A stretch of 60,794 nucleotides of DNA, from contig JAOASB010000033.1 of the NCBI GenBank assembly GCA_025210375.1, forward strand, positions 1-60,794, written 5' to 3'. Both the position numbers and the translations under genes were made by a program. The DNA is from Maledivibacter sp. (GTDB lineage: Bacteria; Bacillota; Clostridia; Peptostreptococcales; Caminicellaceae). Positions 44,676-54,770 of this stretch are shown here, piece after piece; positions within the stretch are counted from its first letter, which is position 1, and every line of letters begins with the position of its first letter. The notes under the pieces were generated by a model, which made no database searches, had not been told where the DNA came from, and worked only from the letters and a program-made list of their open reading frames with translations.

Positions 44676-47600
44676 TCAAGCAAAAATACTATCTAGCTCA
44701 TCCTGTGATAAATCAATAGTGTCAAAATCTGAAGAAGTAAAGTCTACTGTTTTCTTTCTGCAACAGTAAATTATTATGCCTTCTATATAATCCTTAAATG
44801 TATTCATAAAGCTATCGATATTTTCTTCTTGAAATTCATCCTGGCAATACTTTAATATTACATTTAGCTTTTTATCAATTACATAACAATTAATCTCCAA
44901 TAGACAGGTTAAGTGATTCAATCTACAGCTATCATCACCTGATTGTTCATTCAATATCTCAATAATTTCTTTATCCAGATTTCCACTAAAATCCCCAAGA
45001 TAATTGAATCTTATGTATCTCTTTTCTTCCTTAGTAAAAAATCCAGATAAATACTTTAATATACCAAAACCGATTCCGTTATTTGGAATCTTCCTCAACT
45101 CCTCCTTTACATGCTTTATATCCTCAGATAAATCCTTATCTTGAATATTTATCTTAAAGGGATATAAGCTTGTAAACCATCCAACGGTACTCGTTATGTC
45201 AATTTCCTTAAGTATGTCCTCTCTGCCATGACCTTCAAGCTCAATAACAATATCCTTACTCCTTGAAAATTGACTAATGGTTTTCAAAAGAGCAGTAATT
45301 AATAAATCCCTCGTATCGGTATTAAAGGCTTTATTAGCTCCTAACATTAACTTTTCTGTTATATCTTCACTAATTTCAATATCTATAGAACTACTATATC
45401 TAAAAGAAGTTTCATCCAAATCATAATCTGTAGGGAATTTAAATCCTCCTTCTACAACTGATTTCCAATATTCAAGCTCCCCATAGGCTTCATTTTCACT
45501 GTAATACTTAAGCATCTCAGCCCATTTTTGAAATGAATGGGTTTTTAAGGGAAGCTGTATATCCTCACCCCTAGCAATCTGCTTTAACATAGTATCTATG
45601 TCCTGCAATATGATTCTCCATGAAACTCCATCTATTACTAGATGATGTGCCGTCAACAATAGTCTTTTACCATTTTCACCTAGATTAAATAAACATGCTT
45701 TAATTAAAATACTATTTTCTAGATCAAAGCTTGCCTTTATCTGACCACCTATGCTTTGCATTTTGTTTGATTGTTCACAGATGGAAAACCCAGATAAATC
45801 ATATTCCTTAACATTGTAGTGTTTAGATAGGTAATCATTATTATAGTATAGGACTTCGGTTTCTAGGCTATAGTTTATTCTCAATGAATCATGATGCTTT
45901 ATTAGTTTATTAAGCATAGTTTCGAGACTTCTAACATCAATGTCCTCTTTTATTTTGAGTAGGATGCTTTGATTATAGTGTTCTGGCTTTACGAAGCTCT
46001 GTGATAAAAACCAAGCTACTATAGGTGTGGGCTTTATACTTCCCTTACAAGGCTCCTGACTAATGGCAATATCTTGGATTTGTCCAATATATAATGCCAT
46101 ATCTTCAATTATTGGATGGTCTAGTATGTCTTTAACCCTTAGCTTTAATCCTATTTGATTCATTTTTGATGAAATCTGTATAGCCTTTATGGAATCCCCA
46201 CCAAGATGATAAAAATTATGCTTAAGTGATATCTCTTTAATCTTTAGAATTTCACAAATAATATTTACTAATTTCTCCTCACTTATATTTCCGTATGAAA
46301 TATAATTTTGTTTCTCAACAGTCTCTGTTTGTGGTGGGGGTAATGATTCCCTATTTACCTTACCATTTGAAGTCAGTGGAATTTCATCCAGCTTAATAAA
46401 ATATAGGGGTACCATGTAATCCGGTAAATATCTAGAAAGATAGTCCTTTAACTTATCTATTGAAATTTCAGTTTTTTGAACTATATATGCAATGAGATAT
46501 TTGCCTAGTTCATTATCTTCATTGACTATAACAACGGCATCCTTAATCCCTTCATGGATTACTATATACTTTTCTATTTCCCCTAGTTCAATACGATAGC
46601 CCCGTATTTTAACCTGATTGTCTATTCTCCCAATATATTGGATTTCACCGTCACTTGAAAATCTTGCTAAATCACCGGTTCTATACATCCTCTTCCCATT
46701 GATAAAAGGATTATCTATAAACTTCCCATTGGTAAGCTTTGGCTTATTGAGATATCCCCTTGCAACGCCCTGCCCTGATATATATATTTCTCCTACAGCA
46801 TTTTTAGGTAATGGATTAAGGTTTTTATCTAATATATATATCTGCACATTATCTGCGGGGATTCCTATAGGGACTGATTTATCATTATCCTTTTCAAAAT
46901 CATATCCATGTATCATACAGCCTACCACTGCTTCTGTAGGCCCATATTCATTAAATATTTCAATATCTCCATTGAAGCTTTTATAAATACTTCCTGCAAG
47001 ACTAACCTTTAAATCCTCTCCTCCAACAATAAACCTTTTTACCGAAGACCTTGTATTGTCCATATCCTTTAGCAGGGATAGATGGGAAGGAGTCAGTTTA
47101 ATTACAGTTGCTTTATTATCTTTCATTATCCTATATAGCACATACTCATCCCCATCATCCCTGTATACTATGATCTCGTTACCACTTATCAATGGCGTGA
47201 AAATCGAGGTTATTGTAAGATCAAATGCTAAAGATGAATACAATGGAAAGACCTCTTTGTCCCTAACATACATTTTTACCGCCCAACAAATGTAATTAAC
47301 TAGCCCTTGATGCTCTACCATTACACCCTTTGGCATACCTGTGGAGCCCGATGTATAGATTACATATGCTAAATCCTGTGGCTTACTGGGTCTATTTAGA
47401 TTTGTCTTGTTCCCGCTATATATTGGGGAGTACCTAATATCTATAACTTCTCCCTTAAAATCAATATCCTTACTAAAGGAGAAATTGGTAAGCAAAATAT
47501 CCACTCCACAATCTTCAAGAATATAATTGATCCTTTCTACTGGATAATTGGGATCAAGGGGTAGATATGCAGCCCCCGCTTTTAAAATCCCGAGTATCCC

Positions 47601-49184
47601 CACTACAGTCTCTATTGAGTGCTTTGTATATAGTCCTACAACAGACTCTCTTTCTATATTCCTTTGAATCAATACCCTGGCAAGTTGATTTGATTTTTCA
47701 TTAAGCTCACTATAGGTTAGCCTAGTATCATTAAAGGAAATAGCTGTTTTATCTGGAGTTTTTTCTACCTGCTCTTCAAATAATTTATATATTATTTTAT
47801 CCATGGGGTAATTTGATTTAGTAGAGTTAAATGTATATAGAAGCTTCCTCTTTTCAGCTTCTCGTATAATGCTTAGCCCACTTACCTTTTCCCCAGGATT
47901 TAGTATTGAATTTCTAATGATATGTATTATTTGATAATACATATTTTCTATTTGTGCCTTGGTATAGTCACCATACTTATAATCAAAATCCAGCATTATA
48001 TTTCCTAAGTCAGACCATTCTCTTATAATCAATTGTAGAGAATAATTTTGTTTGCCATTATACAGCTCTATATTTTCTATAGGTAATCCATTTAATTGAG
48101 TATCAAGGCTAGTGTTATAGTAATTGACACAGATATTAAATAAATCGCCGTATCCTTTTTTCTTTAAATTCAGATCCTGTATTAAAAGATCATAGGGATA
48201 CTTTTGATTGAAATAGCATTTTTTCAGCTTATAATTTACATCTGATATTATGTTTAACAAAGTAGATTTGTCATCTATATTGAATCTAAATGGCATTGTA
48301 CTTGTAAACATACCAAAAATACTTCTTTCTTTTTTTCCACTTCTATTTAATACCGGTGTTCCTATTACAAGGTCATTATGCTGAGTAATCTTATATAGAT
48401 ATATTAAGAAAATAGAAATAAAAAATGTATTTAATGAGCATTTATGTTTATAAGCAAATTCCTTTATTTCCTTGGACATATTTATATCTAGATCAAAGGA
48501 CCTTCTATTCCCCTCAATACCATTAGCACTATTACTTAAAGGACTTTGGGGCAGAGTGATAAACTCATTGTTCCAAAACTCCTTATTCTTAGTAAATCTC
48601 TTGGATTTTAAATACTCCTGTTCTCTTTGAATATATTCTATATATGAGGTATTGTATTTTTCATCAAGAATCTCTTTGTTTAAAAGCTTCATATATATAT
48701 TGCATATCTCTTCAGTCATAATATTAATAGACCATCCGTCGGCAATAATATGATGAAATTTTACAAAATACCCACACTCTGCATCTGATATCTTAAATAG
48801 GGCAAAGTAAAATAATTCGTTTTTATATAATGAAAATGATTTTCCTATTTCCTTATCTATCCAAATATTAAAGTGTTTTTCACTTTCTTCATAGCAGCTA
48901 AAATCAAAAAAATCCAGCTTGTGATTTTTAAATTCATTGATATACTGCTTCACATCTCCATCATTTTCAATTAATTGCAGCCTAACCCCCTGATTCTTTT
49001 TAATAAAGATATTAATGGATTCTTCCAAGATATTAAAATCCACTATACCCTTTATCCTCACAACTCCACCAATATTATGCATAGATGTGTTGGGATGTAT
49101 TTTTTCTATATACCATATTCTTTTTTGAGGATGAGTTAAATCATGGTATTCCATGTTATTTTGTAATAGCTTTGACTCATTCAT
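44676..49184 (-). CDS. NRPS C-A(Asn)-T-E: N-acyl-D-Asn prodrug-forming module
   Basis: 1502 aa. A condensation domain (HHIIADGWS near 146) starts the protein with no preceding loading module, as in starter domains that use an acyl-CoA. The adenylation domain (YTSGSTGMPKG near 613) gives a binding-pocket code read by alignment to GrsA as D-L-T-K-I-G-E-V-G, plus an assumed Lys, one conservative change from the standard Asn code DLTKLGEVGK. The carrier has GGDSIKA near 995, and an epimerization domain follows (HHLVIDGVSW near 1183, EGHGRE near 1318). It should make acyl-D-Asn. GAGGTG is 7 nt upstream of the ATG. It is the first gene of the cluster. Confidence 0.92.
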   Translation of the reverse strand: MNESKLLQNNMEYHDLTHPQKRIWYIEKIHPNTSMHNIGGVVRIKGIVDFNILEESINIFIKKNQGVRLQLIENDGDVKQYINEFKNHKLDFFDFSCYEESEKHFNIWIDKEIGKSFSLYKNELFYFALFKISDAECGYFVKFHHIIADGWSINIMTEEICNIYMKLLNKEILDEKYNTSYIEYIQREQEYLKSKRFTKNKEFWNNEFITLPQSPLSNSANGIEGNRRSFDLDINMSKEIKEFAYKHKCSLNTFFISIFLIYLYKITQHNDLVIGTPVLNRSGKKERSIFGMFTSTMPFRFNIDDKSTLLNIISDVNYKLKKCYFNQKYPYDLLIQDLNLKKKGYGDLFNICVNYYNTSLDTQLNGLPIENIELYNGKQNYSLQLIIREWSDLGNIMLDFDYKYGDYTKAQIENMYYQIIHIIRNSILNPGEKVSGLSIIREAEKRKLLYTFNSTKSNYPMDKIIYKLFEEQVEKTPDKTAISFNDTRLTYSELNEKSNQLARVLIQRNIERESVVGLYTKHSIETVVGILGILKAGAAYLPLDPNYPVERINYILEDCGVDILLTNFSFSKDIDFKGEVIDIRYSPIYSGNKTNLNRPSKPQDLAYVIYTSGSTGMPKGVMVEHQGLVNYICWAVKMYVRDKEVFPLYSSLAFDLTITSIFTPLISGNEIIVYRDDGDEYVLYRIMKDNKATVIKLTPSHLSLLKDMDNTRSSVKRFIVGGEDLKVSLAGSIYKSFNGDIEIFNEYGPTEAVVGCMIHGYDFEKDNDKSVPIGIPADNVQIYILDKNLNPLPKNAVGEIYISGQGVARGYLNKPKLTNGKFIDNPFINGKRMYRTGDLARFSSDGEIQYIGRIDNQVKIRGYRIELGEIEKYIVIHEGIKDAVVIVNEDNELGKYLIAYIVQKTEISIDKLKDYLSRYLPDYMVPLYFIKLDEIPLTSNGKVNRESLPPPQTETVEKQNYISYGNISEEKLVNIICEILKIKEISLKHNFYHLGGDSIKAIQISSKMNQIGLKLRVKDILDHPIIEDMALYIGQIQDIAISQEPCKGSIKPTPIVAWFLSQSFVKPEHYNQSILLKIKEDIDVRSLETMLNKLIKHHDSLRINYSLETEVLYYNNDYLSKHYNVKEYDLSGFSICEQSNKMQSIGGQIKASFDLENSILIKACLFNLGENGKRLLLTAHHLVIDGVSWRIILQDIDTMLKQIARGEDIQLPLKTHSFQKWAEMLKYYSENEAYGELEYWKSVVEGGFKFPTDYDLDETSFRYSSSIDIEISEDITEKLMLGANKAFNTDTRDLLITALLKTISQFSRSKDIVIELEGHGREDILKEIDITSTVGWFTSLYPFKINIQDKDLSEDIKHVKEELRKIPNNGIGFGILKYLSGFFTKEEKRYIRFNYLGDFSGNLDKEIIEILNEQSGDDSCRLNHLTCLLEINCYVIDKKLNVILKYCQDEFQEENIDSFMNTFKDYIEGIIIYCCRKKTVDFTSSDFDTIDLSQDELDSIFA

Positions 49185-49219
49185 ATTGACACCTCGAATA
49201 AATAATCTCTATAGAACAT

Positions 49220-49322
49220 ATAGATGTTCCAGTTAAGCAGTTAATTTATACACATCAAAAATCCCTAAAAACATCGGATATTTTGAGATGTATAAATTAA
49301 GTTTAACTTTCGGAAATCTATA
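49220..49322. repeat. Long palindrome, family copy 2
   Basis: Inverted relative to copy 1; the arms include TTAATTTATACACATC and GATGTATAAATTAAG. It occupies almost all the space between pgmB and the first NRPS gene, that is, the likely leader of the biosynthetic operon. No clear -35/-10 was found outside it. Confidence 0.75.
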
Positions 49323-49352
49323 CTTATAAATCTAGATTTCAACTTCTATGGC

Positions 49353-50003
49353 TTAAATGATATTTATTAATTCATCTACCTTTATTGTGGTTAAATCTAC
49401 TGCCCTCATATCTAGTTGATTAAGCCTTGCTGCATAGCCCACTCCAAGCACCTTCATACCTCCATTTATTGCGGCTTTTACTCCAGCTTCTGCATCTTCA
49501 ACGACTAAACAGTTTTGTGGCAAAACCTCTATTGCCCTAGCTGCCTTCATGAATACCTCTGGATCAGGCTTGCCTTTGGAAATATTATTACCATCTACTA
49601 TGGCATCAAAGTATTTCTCTAATTGTATATTTTTTATTATTTTTGCTGCATTTTTACTTGATGAACCAATAGCAATTTTTATACCTTTTTCTTTTAAACC
49701 ATTAAGTATAGTTATTACGCCGGGCAAAATATCCTTTGGAGTAATTTTATTTATAAATTCTTTATAATAATTATTCTTTATATCCGTCATCTCAAGCTTT
49801 TCATTTTGAGAGTATTCTTTATCTGCACTTTTTAATATTATTTCAAGGCTCTCCATTCTGCTGACGCCTCTCAAATGCTCATTAATTTTTCTATCAAAAT
49901 ATATGTCTCTTTCATCGGCCAGCCTTTTCCAAGCCTCAAAATGATAGTTATCAGTGGTTACTATTACTCCATCCAAATCAAATATGACTCCCTTTATCCT
50001 CAT
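49353..50003 (-). CDS. pgmB: Beta-phosphoglucomutase
   Basis: 216-aa HAD enzyme converting beta-glucose-1-phosphate to glucose-6-phosphate. FDLDGVIVTTDNYHFEAWKRLA (nucleophile Asp and acid/base Asp two residues later, cap His), the RGVSRMESLE cap loop, IGSSSKN and VVEDAEAGVKAA are characteristic. It overlaps the GH65 phosphorylase gene by 4 nt, which supplies its substrate. Last gene of the sugar operon. Confidence 0.92.
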   Translation of the reverse strand: MRIKGVIFDLDGVIVTTDNYHFEAWKRLADERDIYFDRKINEHLRGVSRMESLEIILKSADKEYSQNEKLEMTDIKNNYYKEFINKITPKDILPGVITILNGLKEKGIKIAIGSSSKNAAKIIKNIQLEKYFDAIVDGNNISKGKPDPEVFMKAARAIEVLPQNCLVVEDAEAGVKAAINGGMKVLGVGYAARLNQLDMRAVDLTTIKVDELINII

Positions 50004-52381
50004 ATATACTCACCCTTGAAGGACTCTCTTATATCAAAGGTTTCACCATTAACCCTTATTGTCATATGGGGGTTCTTTGCCTTTAATAACCTAACATTTA
50101 TATTTTTTCTATCTATTTCAATCTTAAGTAAATTTCCTCTCCAATATAATTTAAAGGATAACTTCTTCCATTTTTCTGGCAGCCATGGATTAAAGGAAAG
50201 TATCCCCTTTTCATCTACTCCCATTCCTCCAAATCCACATATTACAGATTGCCAAGTTCCACCGGCAGAAGCGGCATGTATTCCTTCTCTGGTATTCCCT
50301 TGATTATCGGCTAAATCCACCATTACAGATCTTCTTAAATATTTATAGGCCATGGAATGGTCCTTTACTCTCAATCCCATAATCGAGTAAATACTAGGGC
50401 TAAGTGATGATCTGTGAAGAGTTCTTTTTTCATAATAATCATAGTTTATTTTTTTGATTTCATCGTTAAATTCTTCATCTAATAAAAACATGAGCATTAG
50501 TACATCGGCTTGTTTATTAATTTGTGTTAAACTCCTCTTTAAGCCCTTAGCACCTTCCGGACAAATAGGCATATCATTTTTATCATATTGAGTTATAATG
50601 AAATCCTTTAAATTAAAATAACCTTCAAATTGTTCTATTAATTTATCTTCTTTTCTAAAAGGAATATATATTTTCTCCTCTATTTTCTTCCATATGTTGA
50701 GTTCATCGTCGAATAGGGATATCCTTAAGCTTATCTCTTTATATACATTACAATAATCCTTTTTGATCCAATCAATTAATTCAAAGGCCTTTCTTATATT
50801 CCATCTGGCAAGATAATTTGTATATGTGTTGTTGTCAACTGCCTCATGCCATTCGTCTGGCCCAGTTACTGATTTTATTTCATATCTATCATATTCCTCA
50901 TTATAATCGCATCGTGATACCCAGAATCTGGCGGTTTCTAGTATAATCTCAACACCATATTTAAGCATAAAATCTATATCATGAGTAATTTTGAAGTAAT
51001 TATTTATACCATAGGCCACATCGGCAGTAATATGATGTTCATATTTTGCTACATAGCATCTATAGCATGTTCCGTCGGGATCGATTGTCCAATCTGGACA
51101 TTGTTCATCGCCAGTATCCGCTGACTCCCAAGGATACTTCGCACCTTTGTATCCATTAAGCTTGGCATTTTCCCTTGCTTTATCAATTAAATTGTATCTA
51201 TATTTTAAAAGAGTTCTTGCTGTATCTGGATTTGTGTATATAAAAAATGGAAGCATAAATAACTCGGTGTCCCAATACACATGACCTCCATACTCCTCCC
51301 CATGAAGGAGCTTTGCTCCTAAACTTACTCTATCATCCTTACCATTTGCGGTACTCATCAAATGAAAAATGTTGAACCTCAAAGCTTTATCTACCTCTTC
51401 GTCGCCTTCAATATTAACATCAGCTATATCCCACATTTTTTCATATATTTTTATATGTTCACTCAATTCTTTTTGGATTCCATCATTTATAAAAGCTTTT
51501 ATTTCCCTTTCAACACATTCTTTTATTGAATCTCTGCTTACATCTCTTTCGGTAAAAACCGAAGCATATTTATTAATTTCTATGGTTTTATTTTGAACAA
51601 CATCAAAATCTACAAATTCAAGGGCTAATTCCCCAAAGGCCGAAAATCTTTTGTTCTTTATAATGTTGTTGTTTTCATTTTTTTGATATACCCTTACACT
51701 TGATCCTGTTCCTATATGCAAGTCAAAATCCCTGGTAGCCGATTCTATGTAACACCCCTGGTCATTCATACTAGAGTTTTCAAGGGTATTTAAATGCTTG
51801 ACTCTAAATCGTGGAAAATCTTTGAAATTCAAGACTGTCCCGTCAACTATGTTTTCCATTTCCATAACTCCACTATAGTTTAAAGGAGTCACATAAAGCT
51901 TTATTGCCGCCCTATGAACATTATTTCTACTTAAAAACCTATACCCCTCAATCAATGTCTCCCTACCAAAGGGATCGCGTAATTTGACTCTTTTAACAAG
52001 GATTCCTTTTTTCATATCCAGAACTCTTTTAAATTCCAATACCTCACATTCTTCAACGCTTAGCATATTTCTTTCAACATACAATCTTATTCCAAGCCAG
52101 TCAGGAGTATTTGCCAGCTCCCTCATAAATGCCTCGGATTTATCAAACACCCCTGCAATATATGTACATGGAAGACTTCTCTTTACACACTCTTCATGGG
52201 AACCCCTCGTACACATATATCCATTTGTAAGGGCAAAATTTGTTTCATATACTAGATTAAAATCGGAATTGTATTCTTCCTGCCATATCAACCATCTATC
52301 TTCACTTAATAAACTTCTTATATCCTCAGAAAATTGATTTTTCCCCATACTTTTTATTGAAATAGTAGACATATCATACAT
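50000..52381 (-). CDS. GH65 alpha-glucosyl disaccharide phosphorylase
   Basis: 793-aa family 65 inverting phosphorylase that splits an alpha-linked glucosyl disaccharide with phosphate to beta-glucose-1-phosphate and a sugar. GGHVYWDTELFMLPF and VTGPDEWHEAVDNNTYTN (general-acid Glu) are the family's core motifs. The kojibiose, nigerose, trehalose, maltose and glucosyl-galactose specificities cannot be told apart by eye. The ribosome site (AAGGAG) is close to the first ATG; a Met three codons later is an alternative. It pairs with pgmB and shares an operon with a beta-galactosidase. Confidence 0.88.
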   Translation of the reverse strand: MYDMSTISIKSMGKNQFSEDIRSLLSEDRWLIWQEEYNSDFNLVYETNFALTNGYMCTRGSHEECVKRSLPCTYIAGVFDKSEAFMRELANTPDWLGIRLYVERNMLSVEECEVLEFKRVLDMKKGILVKRVKLRDPFGRETLIEGYRFLSRNNVHRAAIKLYVTPLNYSGVMEMENIVDGTVLNFKDFPRFRVKHLNTLENSSMNDQGCYIESATRDFDLHIGTGSSVRVYQKNENNNIIKNKRFSAFGELALEFVDFDVVQNKTIEINKYASVFTERDVSRDSIKECVEREIKAFINDGIQKELSEHIKIYEKMWDIADVNIEGDEEVDKALRFNIFHLMSTANGKDDRVSLGAKLLHGEEYGGHVYWDTELFMLPFFIYTNPDTARTLLKYRYNLIDKARENAKLNGYKGAKYPWESADTGDEQCPDWTIDPDGTCYRCYVAKYEHHITADVAYGINNYFKITHDIDFMLKYGVEIILETARFWVSRCDYNEEYDRYEIKSVTGPDEWHEAVDNNTYTNYLARWNIRKAFELIDWIKKDYCNVYKEISLRISLFDDELNIWKKIEEKIYIPFRKEDKLIEQFEGYFNLKDFIITQYDKNDMPICPEGAKGLKRSLTQINKQADVLMLMFLLDEEFNDEIKKINYDYYEKRTLHRSSLSPSIYSIMGLRVKDHSMAYKYLRRSVMVDLADNQGNTREGIHAASAGGTWQSVICGFGGMGVDEKGILSFNPWLPEKWKKLSFKLYWRGNLLKIEIDRKNINVRLLKAKNPHMTIRVNGETFDIRESFKGEYI

Positions 52382-52446
52382 CTACTCCTTTCATAATTAC
52401 TTTAATTTATTTAATCCCATTATTAACCCCTATAAAAAGTGTAGAA

Positions 52447-52489
52447 AAGGGGCTTGCTCAAAGTATAATCCCCTGAGCTTAGACCCCTT
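52447..52489 (-). terminator. Intercistronic hairpin after the sugar-binding gene
   Basis: AAGGGG with CCCCTT and GCTCA with TGAGC form a two-part stem, 7 nt beyond the binding-protein stop, followed by a mixed T-rich stretch. It probably stabilises binding-protein mRNA and partly terminates, lowering expression of GH65. Confidence 0.6.
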
Positions 52490-52495
52490 AATAAA

Positions 52496-53824
52496 CTACT
52501 TACCTATCTTATTTACAACATTTTTTTGTAATTCTTTCATTGTAGGCTCTACATCTGCACCCTTTAATGTAATCCTTGCTTGAGCATCTACAACTAGGTC
52601 GTTAACCTCTGAGAAGTTCTCTGTAAAATTTAATCTTGGAATCTCTTTACCGGCTTCTGTAAATAACTTCCATATCCTTTGACCTTTAAAATACTCTACC
52701 TCCGCATCAAAAATAGGATCAGAATAGCTTGGTATATATGATGGATATAAACCATAATCAGAGAATCCCTTAATTATTGATTCCTTATCGGTCATAGCAA
52801 ATTTAACAAATTCTACAGCCGCTTCTTTATTTTCTGATGCCGCTGGCACTACTATATTGGAGCCACCATTAACTGCACCTGTTTTTCCGCCTTCTTCTAC
52901 TAAAGGTAATTTCATTACAGCCCATTTACCGTCTAAATTATCACATTCGTCCTGTAATGTTCCTGCCCACCAAACCGCATTTACCACTGTAGCTACCTTG
53001 CTTTCTTTTGTACAAGTTACTAATCCATCCCAATTGACATTGTCATATGTAATATTTGCATCATACATCTTTTTAACAATTGACATGGCTTTGATTGTAG
53101 CTTCATTATCTAATACTGTTTTACCTTCTCCATCAAAATAGAAGGCTCCCAATTGGTTAAGAATTATCCTGAATACTGTATCATTTTTAGATACCGCTAA
53201 GGGAAGCATCTTTACACCAATTTTATCTAATTTTTTACCAGCCTCAATGTAATCGTCCCAGGTTTTTATATCCTCTGCCTTTACTCCTGCTTGTTCAAAT
53301 AAATCTGTTCTATAGAATAATCCGCATGGAGCAGCATCCCAAGGAAAAGCAACTACCTTTCCATTTGAGGTAACCTCAGCCATTTTTACAGGTAAGAAAT
53401 GCTCTTCCTTTACTACATCTGTCAAATCCACAAATCCATTAGGGAATTTCGCAGAATATAGTGGAACAGCGTCGCCCTCAAGGGATACAACATCGGGCAA
53501 GCCTGTACCTGATGCTAATCCAGTTAACATCTTGTCATAGATTTGGCTATTTCCCATATCTTCAAATTGAAAATCTACCTTTGGATGTTCTTTCTTAAAG
53601 TTCTCAGCTGCAACTTGAAGAGATTTTAAAGCAACGTCCCAACTCCACACCACAATTGTTCCTGATAGCTCTTCCACTTTACCCTCGCCAGCTTCTGAAT
53701 TATTATCCGACGAATTACTTTCAGCCCTATTATTATTTGCCGGTTCACCATTTTGTCCACACGCAACTAATGAAAACACCATCATCCCTACAAGTAAAAT
53801 TGATAATAACTTTTTAAATCTCAT
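52496..53824 (-). CDS. Sugar ABC transporter substrate-binding lipoprotein
   Basis: 442 aa. Signal peptide with lipobox LVAC and a low-complexity N/E/S linker, then a family-1 solute-binding fold (IVVWSWDVALKSLQVAAENFKKEHP, GSNIVVPAASENKEAAVEFVKFA). It captures an oligosaccharide outside the cell for the two permeases upstream. Substrate unresolved. Confidence 0.9.
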   Translation of the reverse strand: MRFKKLLSILLVGMMVFSLVACGQNGEPANNNRAESNSSDNNSEAGEGKVEELSGTIVVWSWDVALKSLQVAAENFKKEHPKVDFQFEDMGNSQIYDKMLTGLASGTGLPDVVSLEGDAVPLYSAKFPNGFVDLTDVVKEEHFLPVKMAEVTSNGKVVAFPWDAAPCGLFYRTDLFEQAGVKAEDIKTWDDYIEAGKKLDKIGVKMLPLAVSKNDTVFRIILNQLGAFYFDGEGKTVLDNEATIKAMSIVKKMYDANITYDNVNWDGLVTCTKESKVATVVNAVWWAGTLQDECDNLDGKWAVMKLPLVEEGGKTGAVNGGSNIVVPAASENKEAAVEFVKFAMTDKESIIKGFSDYGLYPSYIPSYSDPIFDAEVEYFKGQRIWKLFTEAGKEIPRLNFTENFSEVNDLVVDAQARITLKGADVEPTMKELQKNVVNKIGK

Positions 53825-53921
53825 TTTTTTTCCCCCTTAACCTTAATATTTAAATTTTAGATAAAAAGCTTTAAAGCTAGTTATCTTAAAAATAAACTTT
53901 ATTAAGAAATCATATCCCTAT

Positions 53922-54770
53922 CTAACCCTTAACAGACCCACCTAACATGCCAGATATAAATTGCCTTTGGAATATTAGAAATATTATCATAATTGGTATG
54001 GTCGCTATTGTTGATCCAAACATAATCACTCCAAAATCTCTTCTTTGAAGTCCTTCCAAAGCTGACAGTGCCACAGGTAAGGTATACTTATCCTTTGTAC
54101 TTAAGATAATCAATGGCCACATAAAGTTACCCCATTGAGCCATGAAGTTATATATTCCCAATGCCCCTATTGCCGGTCTCATAGTTGGTAATACGATCTT
54201 AAAGAATATAGCAAATTCTCCACTTCCATCTATCCTGGCTGCTTCTATTAAGGAATCTGGAAAAGAAATCATATTTTGTCTCATTAAGAAAATTCCAAAT
54301 GCATTTGCCAACGCTGGTATTATTACAGCTTGATATGAGTTTTGCCAGCCTATGCTATTCATCATTTTGAATAAAGGTATAAGCAATACCTGTAATGGAA
54401 TCATCAAAGTAATGAGTATTATACTAAAAATTAAGTTTTTCCCCTTAAATTCAAACTTTGCTAGGGCATAACCCGCCATAGAATGTAGTAATAAGGATAA
54501 AATCGTATAGGTTATTGTGATAAATATTGAGTTAAATAAAACCTTTGCCACATTAAATCTTTCATTAAAATTTTTATAGTTATTGGCTAGATTAGATCCA
54601 AATATCAGCCTTGGCCTTTCAGTAAGGATTTCTTTGTTTGATAATGTGGAAGATACAAACATCATATAGAATGGAAATAATGATGCAAACACTACTACAA
54701 ATAGCAATGTATAAGTCACTACCTTTACTGTTAACCCTGCATCCCCGGGTTTTTTCTTTGTACTGATCAT
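53922..54770 (-). CDS. Sugar ABC permease (MalG-type)
   Basis: 282 aa with six membrane helices and the EAA loop EAARIDGSGEFAIFFKIVLP, which docks the ATPase. Start and the previous gene's stop overlap by one base, so translation is coupled. No ATP-binding gene is present, so a shared MsmX-type ATPase encoded elsewhere is implied. Confidence 0.93.
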   Translation of the reverse strand: MISTKKKPGDAGLTVKVVTYTLLFVVVFASLFPFYMMFVSSTLSNKEILTERPRLIFGSNLANNYKNFNERFNVAKVLFNSIFITITYTILSLLLHSMAGYALAKFEFKGKNLIFSIILITLMIPLQVLLIPLFKMMNSIGWQNSYQAVIIPALANAFGIFLMRQNMISFPDSLIEAARIDGSGEFAIFFKIVLPTMRPAIGALGIYNFMAQWGNFMWPLIILSTKDKYTLPVALSALEGLQRRDFGVIMFGSTIATIPIMIIFLIFQRQFISGMLGGSVKG

